From Lunularia cruciata (Eukaryota > Streptophyta > Marchantiopsida > Lunulariales > Lunulariaceae): a stretch of 64,000 nucleotides of DNA. A program made the position numbers and the translations under genes. Below, piece by piece: positions 35,135-48,340 of the stretch. The first letter of the stretch is position 1; each line of letters begins with the position of its first letter. The notes below the pieces were generated by a model. It made no database searches and was not told where the DNA came from. It saw only the letters and a program-made list of their open reading frames with translations. The DNA lies in contig OX419761.1 of assembly GCA_948567375.1 (NCBI GenBank), positions 11,818,243 to 11,882,242 on the forward strand, in the 5' to 3' direction.

Positions 35135-35816
35135 TATAACACCCATTTGTGCATGTATATATTATTGTGATATTTAGTTTGGTAATATAAGTATTTGTAG
35201 ATATTATTATCAATATATAGAGATAAATGATGGTTCTACATGAGTCATGATTAGCTAAATTTGGTCATAGCTAAGATAGAGAGGATCTTACTTTAGAGGA
35301 AGTGGAAAAGATGAGTATCACTATTTTGGATTCTAGTGTATTGACTTGGTATTATTTCTAGGTGTTTGGCTTTGAGGAAAGAGTTGAGAACACTTGGATC
35401 CACAAGTCTTTTTGTTTTAGATTCGTCTATAATCCAAGGAAAGCCCATGTGAAGGAATCCTTGACTTAATCATTGGGTCAAGATAAGACCATATGCTTAG
35501 GAGAATATTCACATGAGTGTGGATATTCCTTTAGGCTTTAGATTTTATTTGAATTTTAGTATAGTAATTTGAGTTACTCAAGTAATTATTAACTTTGATG
35601 CATAACTATTTTACAAGTATGTAAACTAGGAGATACCCATCATCCTCTTGTTTGCAACTTTTTCTCTCTCATTGAGTTCTCTAATGAGCAATGGTTTGAG
35701 TCTGGAGGACTATGATGGAATTGAGGTTCTTTATCATCTTTGTCTTCTTTGTCCATGGTGCACTAACTTAATTTCCATTAGAGATTCATCTTGAGTGAGA
35801 GATAGGCCATCTCACA
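35135..35816 (+). repeat. 5' LTR of the Ty3/gypsy element
   Basis: It aligns over its full length with 41,833-42,525. Shared blocks include GCATGTATAT, ATTGTGATATTT, GAAGTGGAAAAGATGAG, GTATTGACTTGGTATTATT, TGAAGGAATCCTTGACTTA and TTCATCTTGAGTGA. The exact ends are approximate. Confidence 0.8.
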
Positions 35817-38800
35817 TTTTTTAGGACCTCTTCAAGAGGCAAGTTAATGTTTTGCGTACAATTATATATTGGACAAAAGGAGGTTATGAGAGCTCACATA
35901 GAGAGAATATTGGGGGAGGAGAGAGCAGAACTTATATTAGAGAACCAAGACCCATTTTTGTATCATGTAGTTCATTATAATGTCTTTGAGGTGATCTTAT
36001 ACATCTTATACACATGAGAGGATTTGGAGAGATTATATGAGGTGGACTGCATATTTTGGAGATTATAGTGCTTTTGGGCAAAACTTCAAGTTTAAGATCT
36101 AAACATGAGATTTTCACAAAGAATAGCTTGCATTATGTGTTATTTGAGACACTCAAAATTATTGTAAGAGCTGCTACATGCATTTTGCTAGATTTTTTGG
36201 AAGGTGGTAGGGTAAATTGTTCATGCAAATTGTATGCTCTTTGGAATTTTGTATAGAGTCTGCTGTATCTTTCATTTTTTTGGATTTCTTTAAAACTCTC
36301 CAAGAAAATTTAGTGAATAGAATTCTACCTTTTGGCCTAAGAATTAAGAAGAAATCATTCTTGCATAGCAAGTTTATAGTTTTTAAAGTGAGTTGTGTGG
36401 TTTTCAAACCAAATCTGAAATATGAATATTGAATAGAAAGGTGCCTAGGCCAAATGGTTCAATTAAAAAATCTAAATTTTTTCAGCAGAAGACGCCATAG
36501 GTTCCTAACTAGGTGTGAAAAAATTCAGAGTAATTTGATATAGCAATTGAGAGAATTTAATAACATTGTGAAGAGTGGTTCTAGAGAGTTGAGATCTCAT
36601 GCATGAGGAGTGTGAGAGCAACCAAAAGCATATTTGAATGTTTAGACTCATCTTGGGAACATGGAGGGTGGGCACCAAGAGAGGAAGTTGAGGTGATTGT
36701 AGGGGTAGATTTGAGGACAAAAGAGTTTAAAATAAATTTTGAAGAGAGTGTTGAGAGGATCCAAAATTATACACTACTTAATGGGAAGAGTGAGCCTAAG
36801 TGCTTTGTATGTGGAGAGAAGAGACATAAGGCAATTTCATGTCCATTGACATTTGAGAGTAAGAGATTAAGGGAAAGGAGAGGCTTACTTGACTTGGGTT
36901 TGCATATTATACCTTCTTCAACAAGATTGGGAGGGAGGAGATCTAAGACCAAAGAGTTGTGTGAAGTTTGTGGAGTGGAAGGACTTTCAAAAGGACATTA
37001 TTGTAATGGAGTAATAAAACTTTTGGAGACTTTGGTGAAGGATCTTGCAGAGAGTCTTAGTACAACTACAAAAAATATTATCACCTTCATCAGCTAGTGT
37101 TCAAGATTAGTGATGGATATAATCTTTCAACTTATTGATAAACTATCCATAAAATTTCAATTAATATGCATTTTAGGATTTTATGTTGCTATAGAAATCT
37201 TTGTAAAAGACTTCATAAGAGCTTGCATACAAAACAATGAGAGGAGGAAGAATGAGTGGGCTTCATTATTACTAGATTTCTTTGAGGATGCAACACTTGC
37301 ATGGTATGAGTCAAAAATACCAAAAGAGAGAAGAGAGAAAGGCAATGAGGATGATGTGGAGACTACTATGATTGATATAGGAGCCATACTCACCAAGAAT
37401 TTTTTGGGAAGATTGAGACCTCAAATTAGAAGTAAGATGAAATATGAGAAACCTTCTTATAAGGTTGAAGCTATCAAGATTGCAATTTGTATGGAGGAGA
37501 ATTTGGAAGAGGATGAGAATGATGTGGTGGTGAAAGAAGTTGTATATACTCCTTAAAGCTACAAGTATGGTAGAACTTCTGATACTTTGGTTGTAAAGGT
37601 TGTATCACAAGTAGTAGTTTAACTAGTTCTTGCATTTCTACCAAGAGATCCACTACAAACTATCATAGAACAACTTGCCAATCTTAAGATTAATGTAGTG
37701 CAACTATGGGAGAAGAGAGAGCTGGATCAAAATGTGAGGAGAGGGCCTATGAGTTATGGAAGCTATCTGTATAGAGGAGGCCAATCAACCAACAATTTCA
37801 ATGATAGAAATTATTTTTTTTGTGGAGGAAGAGGTCACATCCAAAAGAATTACCCAAATTCTACTTACCATGGAGGAAGGAGTTATGAGGGAGCCAATAG
37901 AGGGAAACAAGGAGTAAGTGAAACCCAAGTGGCTCTTAATGCAACCAAAGGTAAAGGGATATCATCCATAGACATGGTTGAGAGCAAGTATGAGAAGGGA
38001 GAGTCCTTAAACTCCAAAGGTCTCAATTTGGAGCTTTTGGCACAAGAGAAAAATAGAGCTTGTTTTGTAGATGATCTACACTCTTCTCAAGGTTTCACTC
38101 CTTGCAAGGATACTCCTATGACTACAAAGAACACTTGCTCTAGCACTTTAACATCATCAAAAACAAATACTCTAAGGAAGAAGTTGAGGATGGAGGACTT
38201 CTTGATCTCAAAGTAACAATGTAACTACAATATGTTGGAGGATGCTTGTAGTCACAAGGCTAACATCATAGTGAGTCAACTAATCACTTTGAATCCTTCC
38301 TTGAGAAAGGGGCTTAGAGGTGGTTTGAGTTCTACAAGGAGCAAGAGGAAGAAGAAAGAAAAAGCTACAATGTCAATGGGGGTGATGGATGCCAAATTAA
38401 CACTATGGGAGGCTTGTGAATATACCTCCAAGATTGATGTGAGAGTGAATGGTCATATCATCAAGGATGTACTTGTTCATGGAAGATCTGCAATGAATGC
38501 CATGTTAGAGAGGTTGATGAAGAATTTGGGTATGATACCCTCTAGACCTTCAACATTTATGGTGAGCATGGAAAACAAGAAATTTTTTTGACCAGTATGG
38601 ATGATAGTTTTAATTATGGTAATTCAAAGGGTTTAGGGTTTAGGGTTCAAAATCTCATGACTTGTCAAGTCTTTAAAGATTCAAACTATGATTTCCTTCT
38701 TGGGAGGCCATGGTTGAGGGCAACTAATAGATGGCACAAAGGGTACTTAAGGATTTGGCTATCAAACCATAGAGCTATAGTTGCTATGACTAACTCCACC

Positions 38801-41800
38801 AACACTTCACATTCAAGTACACTATCTTCTGATTGTTGAAAATCAGATTCAAAAGAAGGAGCTTCAAGTGTGAACATAAGCATGGAGGAGTAGAATTCCA
38901 TGCAAGAGTATGAATTTGAATCTGATTCAAATGTGTATCCCTTGTGTATTAAGGATTTTTCACCTAAACCAGAGGTCTTGAAGGATCTTAATAAATCACC
39001 GCTAACACTTGAGGAGATAGAGAGGAGGTTATCTACCCTCAAGTATGGTCCAAATATTACCAAGGAGTAGAAGGTGAGATTTGAGGAGATTTTCTACAAG
39101 TTCATCCATGTGTTTGCTTTCAATTACAAGGATATGAAGGAATTCACCTTGGAAGAGCACAAGATAGAGATGGAGTCACATGCAAGACCAGCCCGCCAAA
39201 AGTAACATTGCATGAGCCCACCAATAGCTTTGGGTGTGATGAAGGACATTGATAAACTCAAGGAGGCCAGATTTATCTTTGAGTAGAGAATTTAGAATAA
39301 GTGTCTCTAATTATGATTGTGAAGAAAAAGAATGGTAAGCTTTTGGTATGTGTAGATTACAAGAAGCTCAACATTGTTACTAAGGAAGACTATTACCCTT
39401 TGCCATTCATTGATGAGATCTTGGAGGTGGTTGTAGGTCATGAGTGGTACAATTTTGGAGATGGTTATAATAGGTATTATCAAATCAAGATTACACTAAA
39501 CCATCAACAACTCACCACATTCATCACACCTTGGGGGACTTATGCTTTCAAGGTCATGCCTTTTGAACTTTGTGATGCTCCAACCACATTCCACCAATTT
39601 ATGAACAAGGTGTTTGAAACTTTCATTAGGAAATATGTGAGAGACTTCATTGATGACTTTTGTGTCAATGGGAGCAAGGAAGAGCATTATGAGCACTTGA
39701 TCAAGGTCTTGCAACACTTGGATGAAGCAAATGCACCACTCAACCTTAAGATGTGCATTTTTGGTAGTGAAGAATGTCTACTTTTGGGGTACATTATCTC
39801 CAAAGATGGAAAAGTAGTTGATCTTGAGAAAGTGAGGAAAATCTCATACCTTCTATTCCCTTCAAGCTTGACAAAGTTGTGCCAATTCTTTGGGATGGTT
39901 GGGTACTACAGAAGGTTCATCCTATCATTTTCCAACAAGGCTTATGCATTGACCATCCACATGAATAAGGGTGTAAAATACATGGTGATTTTGGAGGACA
40001 ACAAGGCTCTAAAATCTTTTGAGGAACTGAATTAATTCTTTGTTATAGCTCCAATTATTGATAAACTTGATTAGAGTATGTATATACCCCACTAATGCTT
40101 CAAATGTAGCTTAGGATTCACTCTTAGTCAATAGGACCAAGATGAGCATGATAATCAAATAGCTTATGCTAGTAGATAGATGGTTTCAGCAAAAAAGAAC
40201 CACTCAATCACACAAGGAAAAGGGTTGGCAATGATCTTTGGCCTCAAGAAGTTTAGACACTATTTGATTGGAGAGAAATCTATCATTGTCATAGACCACA
40301 AGGCTTTGAAGTACATCTTCAACAAGCCTAATGTGGAAGAGAGGCTAGTAGGGTGGATGATACTTTTTTTGAGTATGGCTACACCATTGAGGATATGCCA
40401 AGGGAGAAATATGCAAATGCTTATTTGTTATCTGGGGCCTATGATCATGATGGAGTTGAATGAGTGGATGATTCCTTCTTGGATGAGAAGCTCATGGTAA
40501 TCTCAATCACTCAAGAGGTTACAAGGAGATTGCGGACTTTGTTACAAGAGGTAACTATCCAAAAGGGATGCATGTGAGGGAGAAGAAGGCTCTTGCATCA
40601 AGATCTAGACCTAACACAATGGTGGAGGATATTATTTTTCAACAAGGAGCAAATGGTCTACTTCAAAGAGCAACAGATAAGGAAAATTCTATCCTACTCC
40701 TAAAGGAGTTTCATGAGGGTTTAGTGTATGAGAGACACTTTGCAGTAAAGATGACTACTTTCAAGATTCAAGATGAAAGTTACCATTGGAGAGGGATTTT
40801 CAAGAAATTTTTTTTTTATTGTAAAACTTGTCATGTTTATCAAACTTTTGCTAGAAAGTCTACTTCCACTCCTCTCTTAGATCAATTCCATTACTATGAC
40901 CTTTTGAGAAGTGGAGAATTGACTTTGTAGGTCCTCTTAATAGACCCCAAGGAACAATTGGTACATTATGGTATTTATTGATTACCTTACCAAGTAGGTT
41001 GAGGTTAAACTAGTGACGGAAAAGAATGAAGATGAAGTTGGTAGATTTCTTTATGAATACATTAATCACAAGGTTTGGATGCCCTTTGGAGTTGTTTTTT
41101 GATAGAGGATGAGAGTTTACAAAGAGCTTCACTACACCAATGCTATGACATTTCTCTATCACACATAGAGTAATTGCATCCTATAAGCCAAATTATAATG
41201 GCTTGGCAGAGAGAACCAATCAGACCTTGTGCATGATGTTGACCAAAGATGAAAAAATAGGAAGGAGCTAAACATCATTGGGACAAGAGGATTCATGTAG
41301 TTTTGTGAGAGTATATGACAACCATGAAGACTTCCACCGGATATTCTCCATTTCATTTAGTATATGGTATTGAGCCTACCTTACCTATTCACTTTGATCT
41401 TTCTACCTTTCCAAAGCATTCATAGGATATTGAAGAAAGCACAAAGAAGTGATATAGAGAAGTCAAGGAAGGATCAACTCATGGAATTGGAGGAGGTAAG
41501 AGCAGTTGTTGTGGTTCAAGTGAAGAAAGCCCAAAGGAAACAAAAGGAGAGCTATGAAAGAGGCAAGGCAAGAATAAGGTGGAGCTCTTCAAAGAGTTGA
41601 TTGGGTAGTGTTGTTTGATTCCATTTGATTCAAAAGAATGCAAAAGAAGTTTTTGCTTAAGTACTTTAGACTTTGCATAGTGGAGAAGGTGTGAGACAAT
41701 TATACTTATGATCTCAAGGACTTGGGAGGAAGACACTTTGATATGATTAACCGTGATAAGTTGAAGATGTATCATAGAAGGTAGAGAGACCTTCACTTTG

Positions 41801-41832
41801 AGGATAAATTGAAATCTTAGTCCGGGGGTAAA

Positions 41833-42525
41833 CATAACACCTATTTCTGCATGTATATGTTATTGTGATATTTTGTTTGGTATTATAAGCACTTGAGAGA
41901 TATTATTTATATAGAGATGAAAGATGGTTTTATATTAGTCATGGTTAGCTAAAGTTAGTTGTAGCTAAGATAAAGGGGATCTTACTTTAAAAGAAGTGGA
42001 AAAGATGAGCACCACTATTTTAGATTCTGGTGTATTGACTTGGTATTATTCCTAAGTATTTGGCTTTCATGAAAGAGTTGAGAGTTTTTGGACCAACAAG
42101 CCTTTTTGTTTTGGATTCTTCTATAGTCCAAGGAAAACCTATGTGAAGGAATCCTTGACTTAGTGGTTGGGTCAAGATAAGACCACATGCTTAAGAGAAG
42201 AATATTCCCATGAATATGGATATTCTTTTATATTTTTGCCTTTATTTGACTTTTAGCCTAATAACTTGAGTTACTCCAGCAATTAGTAACTTTGATGTAG
42301 AACTATTTCACAAGCATATAACTAGGGGTGAGTAGGTACTCATCATCCTTTTATTTGTAACTATCTCTCTCTCATTGAGTTCTTTAGTGAGCAATGGTTT
42401 GAGTCTTGGAGTGTTAGCCTTAGAGGAGTATGATGGAGTTGGGGTTCTTTGCCTTCTTAGTCCATGGTGCACTACCTTAATAGCCATTACAGGTTCATCT
42501 TGAGTGAAAGACAAGCCGGCTCACA
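41833..42525 (+). repeat. 3' LTR of the Ty3/gypsy element
   Basis: Partner of 35,135-35,816. It is preceded by the G-rich run GTCCGGGGGT near 41,820, suited to a polypurine tract. The last shared bases are CTCACA. No clear target duplication could be read. Confidence 0.8.
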
Positions 42526-43278
42526 GGCCTACAAGCAGCTTTTTGTTTCTTCCTTTGTTCTTTTCTCATCGTCAAAACAGGACAATAAAGAAGTGTCAAT
42601 GTTGGTTGTGTTAGATGATGATGAAGGTGACCTTAGTCTTGATCTCTTTGTTGGCTTCTTTATGATGATGTGTCCTACAGAAGATTTCCTTCCTGGAGTC
42701 CTCCTTGTTTACTCACATTGCTCTACAGGATTGATGACTCTTCCCAAAGTATCATGGTCTTGCTCCTTTGCAAAGACTTCTTTGCAAGTAGTCCTCCCAA
42801 GAACCATGCCATTGCTTGAGCATTTGAGTAACCAAAGGTTGCTCCTCTCCTAGGAACTTGACTAAAAAGGCCTTAGAACCTTTCCTTGTAATCCCCTACT
42901 TTTCAGTTTTCTACCATTCAAGACTATTGAGAGTAGCAAAGACATTGGCCTCATAATCAAGTTCTTTGGAAAATTCCAAAAACAATCTTTTTATGGTTGG
43001 CCAATCTTCCACCTTCTTTAAGATGCTAACATATATATATGTATACCAGTTCCTTGCCTTCTTCCATAGCAAAATAGGAAATATTTGAACCCTATCCACT
43101 TCTATGTCTTCACAATTGGCCATAGAAATAGCTTCACACTCCTTCAAGAGGGTATCTTGGTCCTCTTCCTCATCTTTCCCTTTAAGCTTCTAGTAAGTCT
43201 GCATCATGAAAGGAGCATGATTTGCCACTGGTTTCTAGACAAGGGCCTCCCTTGGAATCTGATAGTATCAACTTAGTT
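42526..43278 (-). other. Ty3/gypsy gag-like fragment and flank
   Basis: A minus-strand segment (43,147-42,911) reads FPILLWKKARNWYTYI and WPTIKRLFLEFSKE, which resembles the capsid region of plant Ty3/gypsy gag. It is an isolated fragment lying between a complete gypsy element and the coiled-coil copy C. Confidence 0.5.
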
Positions 43279-43475
43279 TTGATGTACTATTAGTATAATT
43301 GTTAAAAACAGGTTGTTCTTACAAGGATACGGTTTGCAAATAGCTAAACATGAAGGGAACAATGTCACTTTCTCACAAGTCATCTATTGTTGCATACTTA
43401 CTCTCCTGGGCAGGACAATTCCACTCAAGGATACTGCACCCTTGAGTGGCACCATACAGAAAAGAAAATCAAACA
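43279..43475 (+). repeat. LTR-like direct repeat, left copy (copy C)
   Basis: It aligns with 48,156-48,340: TTGATGTA, TATAATTG, ACAAGGATAC, CAATGTCAC/CAATATCAC, CCACTC and AGTGGCA followed by AGAAAAGA. Same orientation, about 4.9 kb apart. Confidence 0.55.
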
Positions 43476-46400
43476 CTCAAATCATATTCACAAAAGACAT
43501 CATGTCAACTTCGCTCTTGAAGATGATGGTTTAGTCTATATTGAAGGTCATTAGCTCCTAGGGTTTGAACCCTTGAAATTACCTATATTGTGCATACTAC
43601 AGTGCCAATGAGAATGTTCTACCCTTTGCAAAAGGCATTCCTCACCGCTATACTACAGGTTTGTGACTAGAGGGGCTTTTAGTTACCTGTGGTACTTCAC
43701 AACACTCACAGCCATCATGGTCTGTAAATTTATTGCCTCAATGCTTTAGAACACCTAGGGATACAACACCTTGGTCAAGCCTAATTTCCTTCCCACACCT
43801 TAGCACTTGCATTCTTTCTTTGAGTGCTTCACCACCACTCCATCCAACAATCACAAAACATACACAATACTCACATTGACATATTAAGGATCATAGAGGT
43901 CCTTATTGACTTGTCCCCAATACTAAATCCAATTCATGCATACACAAACAATCAAAAATTGACCACACACACAAATGTGGATAACAAAATGATGAAACTT
44001 AGAATTTTGCACAGGCTTGAGTTGAACTGAACTCATATAATGTTAGGGCTATCTTCCTCATACATTTTACTCCAAGATGATGGGGTGCATTCACAACTTT
44101 GTGATGCCATTATCCCCATATTAAACTCTCATTATGACTAACCCTAATGTGCCTACGTTATCATACCAAATTAATGGTGCAATAGTGCCACCTACAAAGG
44201 GCATCCACTATACACTCTACTAGTCACAATCCTCCAACTAGACATAGGAAGAATGGTCTTGATGACATAGCACTGGAAAAATTATCCTATTGGACATGAC
44301 TAGTGTCCTACCCAACATTATTTACATGTCATTACACTACATTGGTGCTTCCCCCGCTGACATATCCTTGTTGGCAGGCCATCATGGTGATGCTTGACTA
44401 CAATGGTCTCCCACTATGATGAGGTTTAGCTCCAATGGCATGATGACTCTAGTGTTTGGGAGACTCTGATGGTAGTGTATAACTATTGTACCCCAAGGGT
44501 GTAACTTATTTTACATGTGTACACGTGTATTGATACAACCAACCCTACTTCCTTGACCGCTTGGCTTTCCTGATGTATCTCCTCCCTTGCATCGTTGGAT
44601 CAGTTCATCAACATGCTCTCCATATTCTTCTAGGTCCTGGCTGACATTGGTTAAGACATTGTCAAATTTTTTGCTAATATGTTTCCATATCTTGTCCAAT
44701 TTAGGCAATTAATCAATTTAATAATTCTTTGTTTCCAAAGCATGTATCTTGGACTTAAGCTCTCAAAGCTTTGCATGATGAACTTGGGTCAACACCACCA
44801 CTCCTACTTGAGTGTTCAGCTGGTTTTCCGTAACCCTCCCTATTATGATGATTTGTGTCTGCTCCTTGTCCAAAGTATCTTTGATGGATTATATTTCTTT
44901 ATCCACCTCTTTCTTGATTTGCACATGGAGGATTTCCTCATGGTCCTTGTGGCCACTCACAATCATGGTCAGTTCCTCAATGCACACTTGGCTCTTTTGC
45001 AACTTTTACTTTGAGAGCTTGCTTGTCCTTGGCACTCTAGTTTGCATAGAACCTGAGTTCTTGCTTGAGAGATGCCACCTGCCCATCTCTAGTACTCAAC
45101 TTCTCCTCACGTCTCTTCTTCATATCCTCCCCATGATGCTCAGTCCTCCCTTTAGGGGTTAGAAAATTGGAATACAATAGAGGGATTTGCTATTGTGCTC
45201 CTTAATATCTCCTTCTTCATCAGGTCTATCTCCTAGTCCTTCTCCTTCAACTTCTCTTCTTGGACCACCGTGTAGTCCTTAAATGCTTGTTTTCATTGGG
45301 TAATACCAACCTTCATTACTATGAGCTTTGCTTTCACTAGGTGCAGGTCCACTTGGTATTGTTCCAGCACGGTGTTATTATCTTTCTTCCACACCTTGTG
45401 GTTTGTGGACAAGGCATCAGCTCCTCTATTGGTTGTTAGAGCTCCACATCCTTACCTAAGAGAGCAGCCTCTAATTCCTACACTCATTGCAAGTGTGAGA
45501 CACTTGGGACCATTTCTCTTTCTTTGGACCAACTTGCTAGAGTTTGATCATGGTGAAAATCTGTTTCTCTCACAACCACATACCACAACCTCCCCCCCCC
45601 CCAACAGCACAAGTTCACAAGCCTCCAACTGATCTAGCTAGCACTCTTGGTATTAGCAGTGCCCTAGAGCTTAGTAAGGTGAGCCTTCAAGCTTGCAATG
45701 CTAGTGTGAGCCTTGGTTGACTCTTTCTTTACTCCCAACTTCTCCTAGATAGCCTTCTGAATTTGATAGTGTAAAAATTCTCCCAAGCATTTTTAATCTG
45801 TCATGATTGGGTTGATATCCTTATATGCAGGCAGCAGGTCCTCCTTAGCTTTTAACCTCGGCCCCAACATGTGAACAACCCAATGCTGGGGCCACTTCTT
45901 GTTCTTGTGGGTGATCACAAACAAGTGTCATAACCGCCAAGGTGTGGTCTTCATGGGGTCTTGTTGGAGAACTTGATGTTCCTTTCTCCTTGACCAATTT
46001 CCACTACCCAACACTTCAATAACTTCTACAACTTTAGCAATAGCAACTAAAGCCGCACTTTTTTTGTCCAAGTCTAAGGAGAGTTGTTCATTAAAGCTTT
46101 CCCCTTTTTTGCACTTGAAAACCTTCTCTCATGTGATTGTGTGGTTTGGATGTCCTTGAGTACAGGTCCTCCAGGTAGAGTCACCATCCATTGCACATTT
46201 GAAGGCAATGCAAGAAAACTCTTCATTGTCTCCATTCCCGGTATTGGAGGAAGGGTCTTCTTTATTTGCAACTAGGATATTAGAATATCCTCCACCATTT
46301 TCTATTCTTATTTTTGGTGTTGGGCTGATCCATACTTCCAACACCACCATGGCCATGGGGTGAATTATACCTCCACACCCCACTCTAAATTGCCTCCCTC

Positions 46401-48155
46401 AGCTTTGGAGGAAATTTTGATTTAGGAGAAGGAAGTCAACGTTCTTTAGGTGCTTACCCCTTTACCAATGAAAACTGCTCCTCCACACTCACTTTTTGAT
46501 TTTCTACTTGGGGAGTTCCTTGTGAGTTGCGGTCACTCCCACCTTCACATTCTGACCATGACTCACCCGCAGATTGGGTATTCTCGTCATCTGAATACTT
46601 CACAACGTGAGAATGAGGCTGATCTCTTCCCTTACTAGGCTGGCGTAGAGGTTGCCTTTCATTTGAAAGCAGCTTGCTTCTGCAACCTTATCAATTGGTG
46701 CCCATTTCTCTATATTGCGTCATTATACTTCTTGTCTCTTCTATATGCTCAGGCTGGGCTTGATGGTAGCCTGCTGGGTAGTAATGTGATGGGAAGAGCA
46801 ACCTTTCTTCTTTCTTCAATAGTCTCATCCCAATGTAAAATTGTAAGACAAATGGAGAGAAAGGTGTTTCCTCCATGTATTGGTAGTTGCTATGTCATCT
46901 CACAAGCATGATGATAAAACATCTTTGCCCAATCCATGGGTTACCCTTCATGCAACAGCTAGAAGAAGGTGGCCTGCCCACTGTTAATGAAATTTTTCCT
47001 CATTGATTTGAAGATCTTCATGAGCAAGATCACCACAATGTGATGGGTAGGATTGTTATACCCATTTACCTTCTGGCCATTTCCCATCTTTGCATATTTG
47101 AACAAGGCCTTGAATTTCCTCATCATGTCCTCTAACTGTTGGGGCCACTCTTGGTTGAGTAACATTGCTCTAGGCATAGATTCTGACCCAAGAACCTTTG
47201 CCAGTGCACCTCTGTCCAGGCAAAAAAATTATCATACAGGTTAGTGAAGTTTGGGTTCTTCTTCTCCTTTATCTCTAGCACCATTGTGAGATAAGAAAAG
47301 TTCCAAATCCACATCAAGAACCATAGATTTTTTGAGTTGAGTAACTCCACATAACAATAATGTGCACATCTTTCCACTCCCAAAGAACGTAGAGAAATTA
47401 TGGCTAGAGTGTGCTTCTTCTTAGGTGACATCATGTTACCCAGCCAAATGCTGACATAGCATCCCATACCCATGATTGTGTTGGTGCTCTTGGGACCATC
47501 ATCACTATTGTGATCTTAGGACTGTCATCATTATTGTGGTTTTGGGACCATCCTCATCTCTATAGGGTGGCTTCACTTTGATGATATATCTTGAGTGCAT
47601 GTTTTAGTATATTTCTCTAGTGGTCAGGATATAAGCCCTAAATCCTAATTGCTACCATTATTTTACCCTAAGTAGTCAACTAATTGCATAAAAAACAAAA
47701 GAATCTTGTTAAGAGGTATAGAGTGGGCTTTCACATTGAACCCATTCAGGATGAAGAAAAATCAAGGAAGTCCTAGTCAGAGTAGATAGAGATTTCCTTT
47801 TGGTTGATCAATGATGGCAATGATCTTGGATAAGTTTCTTTGGAAAAATCAGTTGTTGCCTCAATTGTGAGTCTGACTTCTAGAGAAATCTCACCTTCTT
47901 TGATGAAGAGTTCTTGTGGAATAGATTGCAATTGTTCTCCTCTTATAGCATACAACATATCTTCTTTGTCTAGCAAGAGTTGAGGGGTTAGTTCATAGTC
48001 AGGCTCTCAACTCATGACTAGTATGAATGTCCTTAGTACTTGAGTGCTTGGTAACATTCATTCCCCTACCTAATTTGGCTTAATCTTACTTCTAGCCACT
48101 CCAAGGAGTGTATCCTTGGCAAAAGTGCCAAAAATCATGTGATAAAAACACAATG

Positions 48156-48340
48156 TTGATGTAATAATAATATAATTGCAGGTCATTCACACAAGGATAC
48201 AAGTTGGCAATGACTAGAAACAAAGATAAAGTTTCACAATATCACTAGTTGCCTATTCTTGCCTATTTAATCTCTTGGGGAAAACCACTCCCAAAAGAGG
48301 GTAGAGATACCTATAGTGGCAATCTATAGAAAAGAGAAAC
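48156..48340 (+). repeat. LTR-like direct repeat, right copy (copy C)
   Basis: Partner of 43,279-43,475. It also contains ACCACTCCCAAAAGAGGGTA, a motif found at the end of copy B (near 28,061), which links the copies to one family. Confidence 0.55.

Larger units (their letters stand above)
35135..42525 (+). mobile_element. Ty3/gypsy LTR retrotransposon with both LTRs, old and broken
   Basis: Parts in order: 5' LTR; gag with a zinc knuckle near 36,790 (CFVCGEKRHKAISC) and a capsid-like segment at 37,110-37,556; a protease region ending in LLGRPWL near 38,700; reverse transcriptase at about 39,300-40,035 (LLVCVDYKKLN, YYPLPFIDEIL, CDAPTTFHQFMN); RNase H at about 40,180-40,500; integrase at about 40,560-41,600; a polypurine-type run just before the 3' LTR; 3' LTR. 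The order and the PLPFID..L motif suit the non-chromodomain (Tat/Athila-like) branch, and no chromodomain is seen. The coding region has many breaks. By eye the LTRs differ at roughly one base in seven to ten, which implies an old insertion. Confidence 0.85.
43279..48340 (-). mobile_element. Coiled-coil retroelement family, copy C, broken
   Basis: Minus strand, flanked by LTR-like direct repeats at both ends. The 47,473-46,690 region holds the family's tryptophan-rich block (LWFLMWIWNFSYLTMVLEI), then KMGNGQKVNGYNNP and a segment with MDWAKMF, in the same order as copy B. Charged frames follow to about 44,500 (KHISKKFDNVLTNVSQDLEE). An 11-base C run lies at 45,592-45,602. No reverse transcriptase or integrase is seen. 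Many breaks; old. Confidence 0.5.

Noticed and set aside
43555-43572. GGGTTTGAACCC palindrome as an RNA gene signal
   Set aside because: A lone short palindrome in retroelement DNA with no supporting structure.
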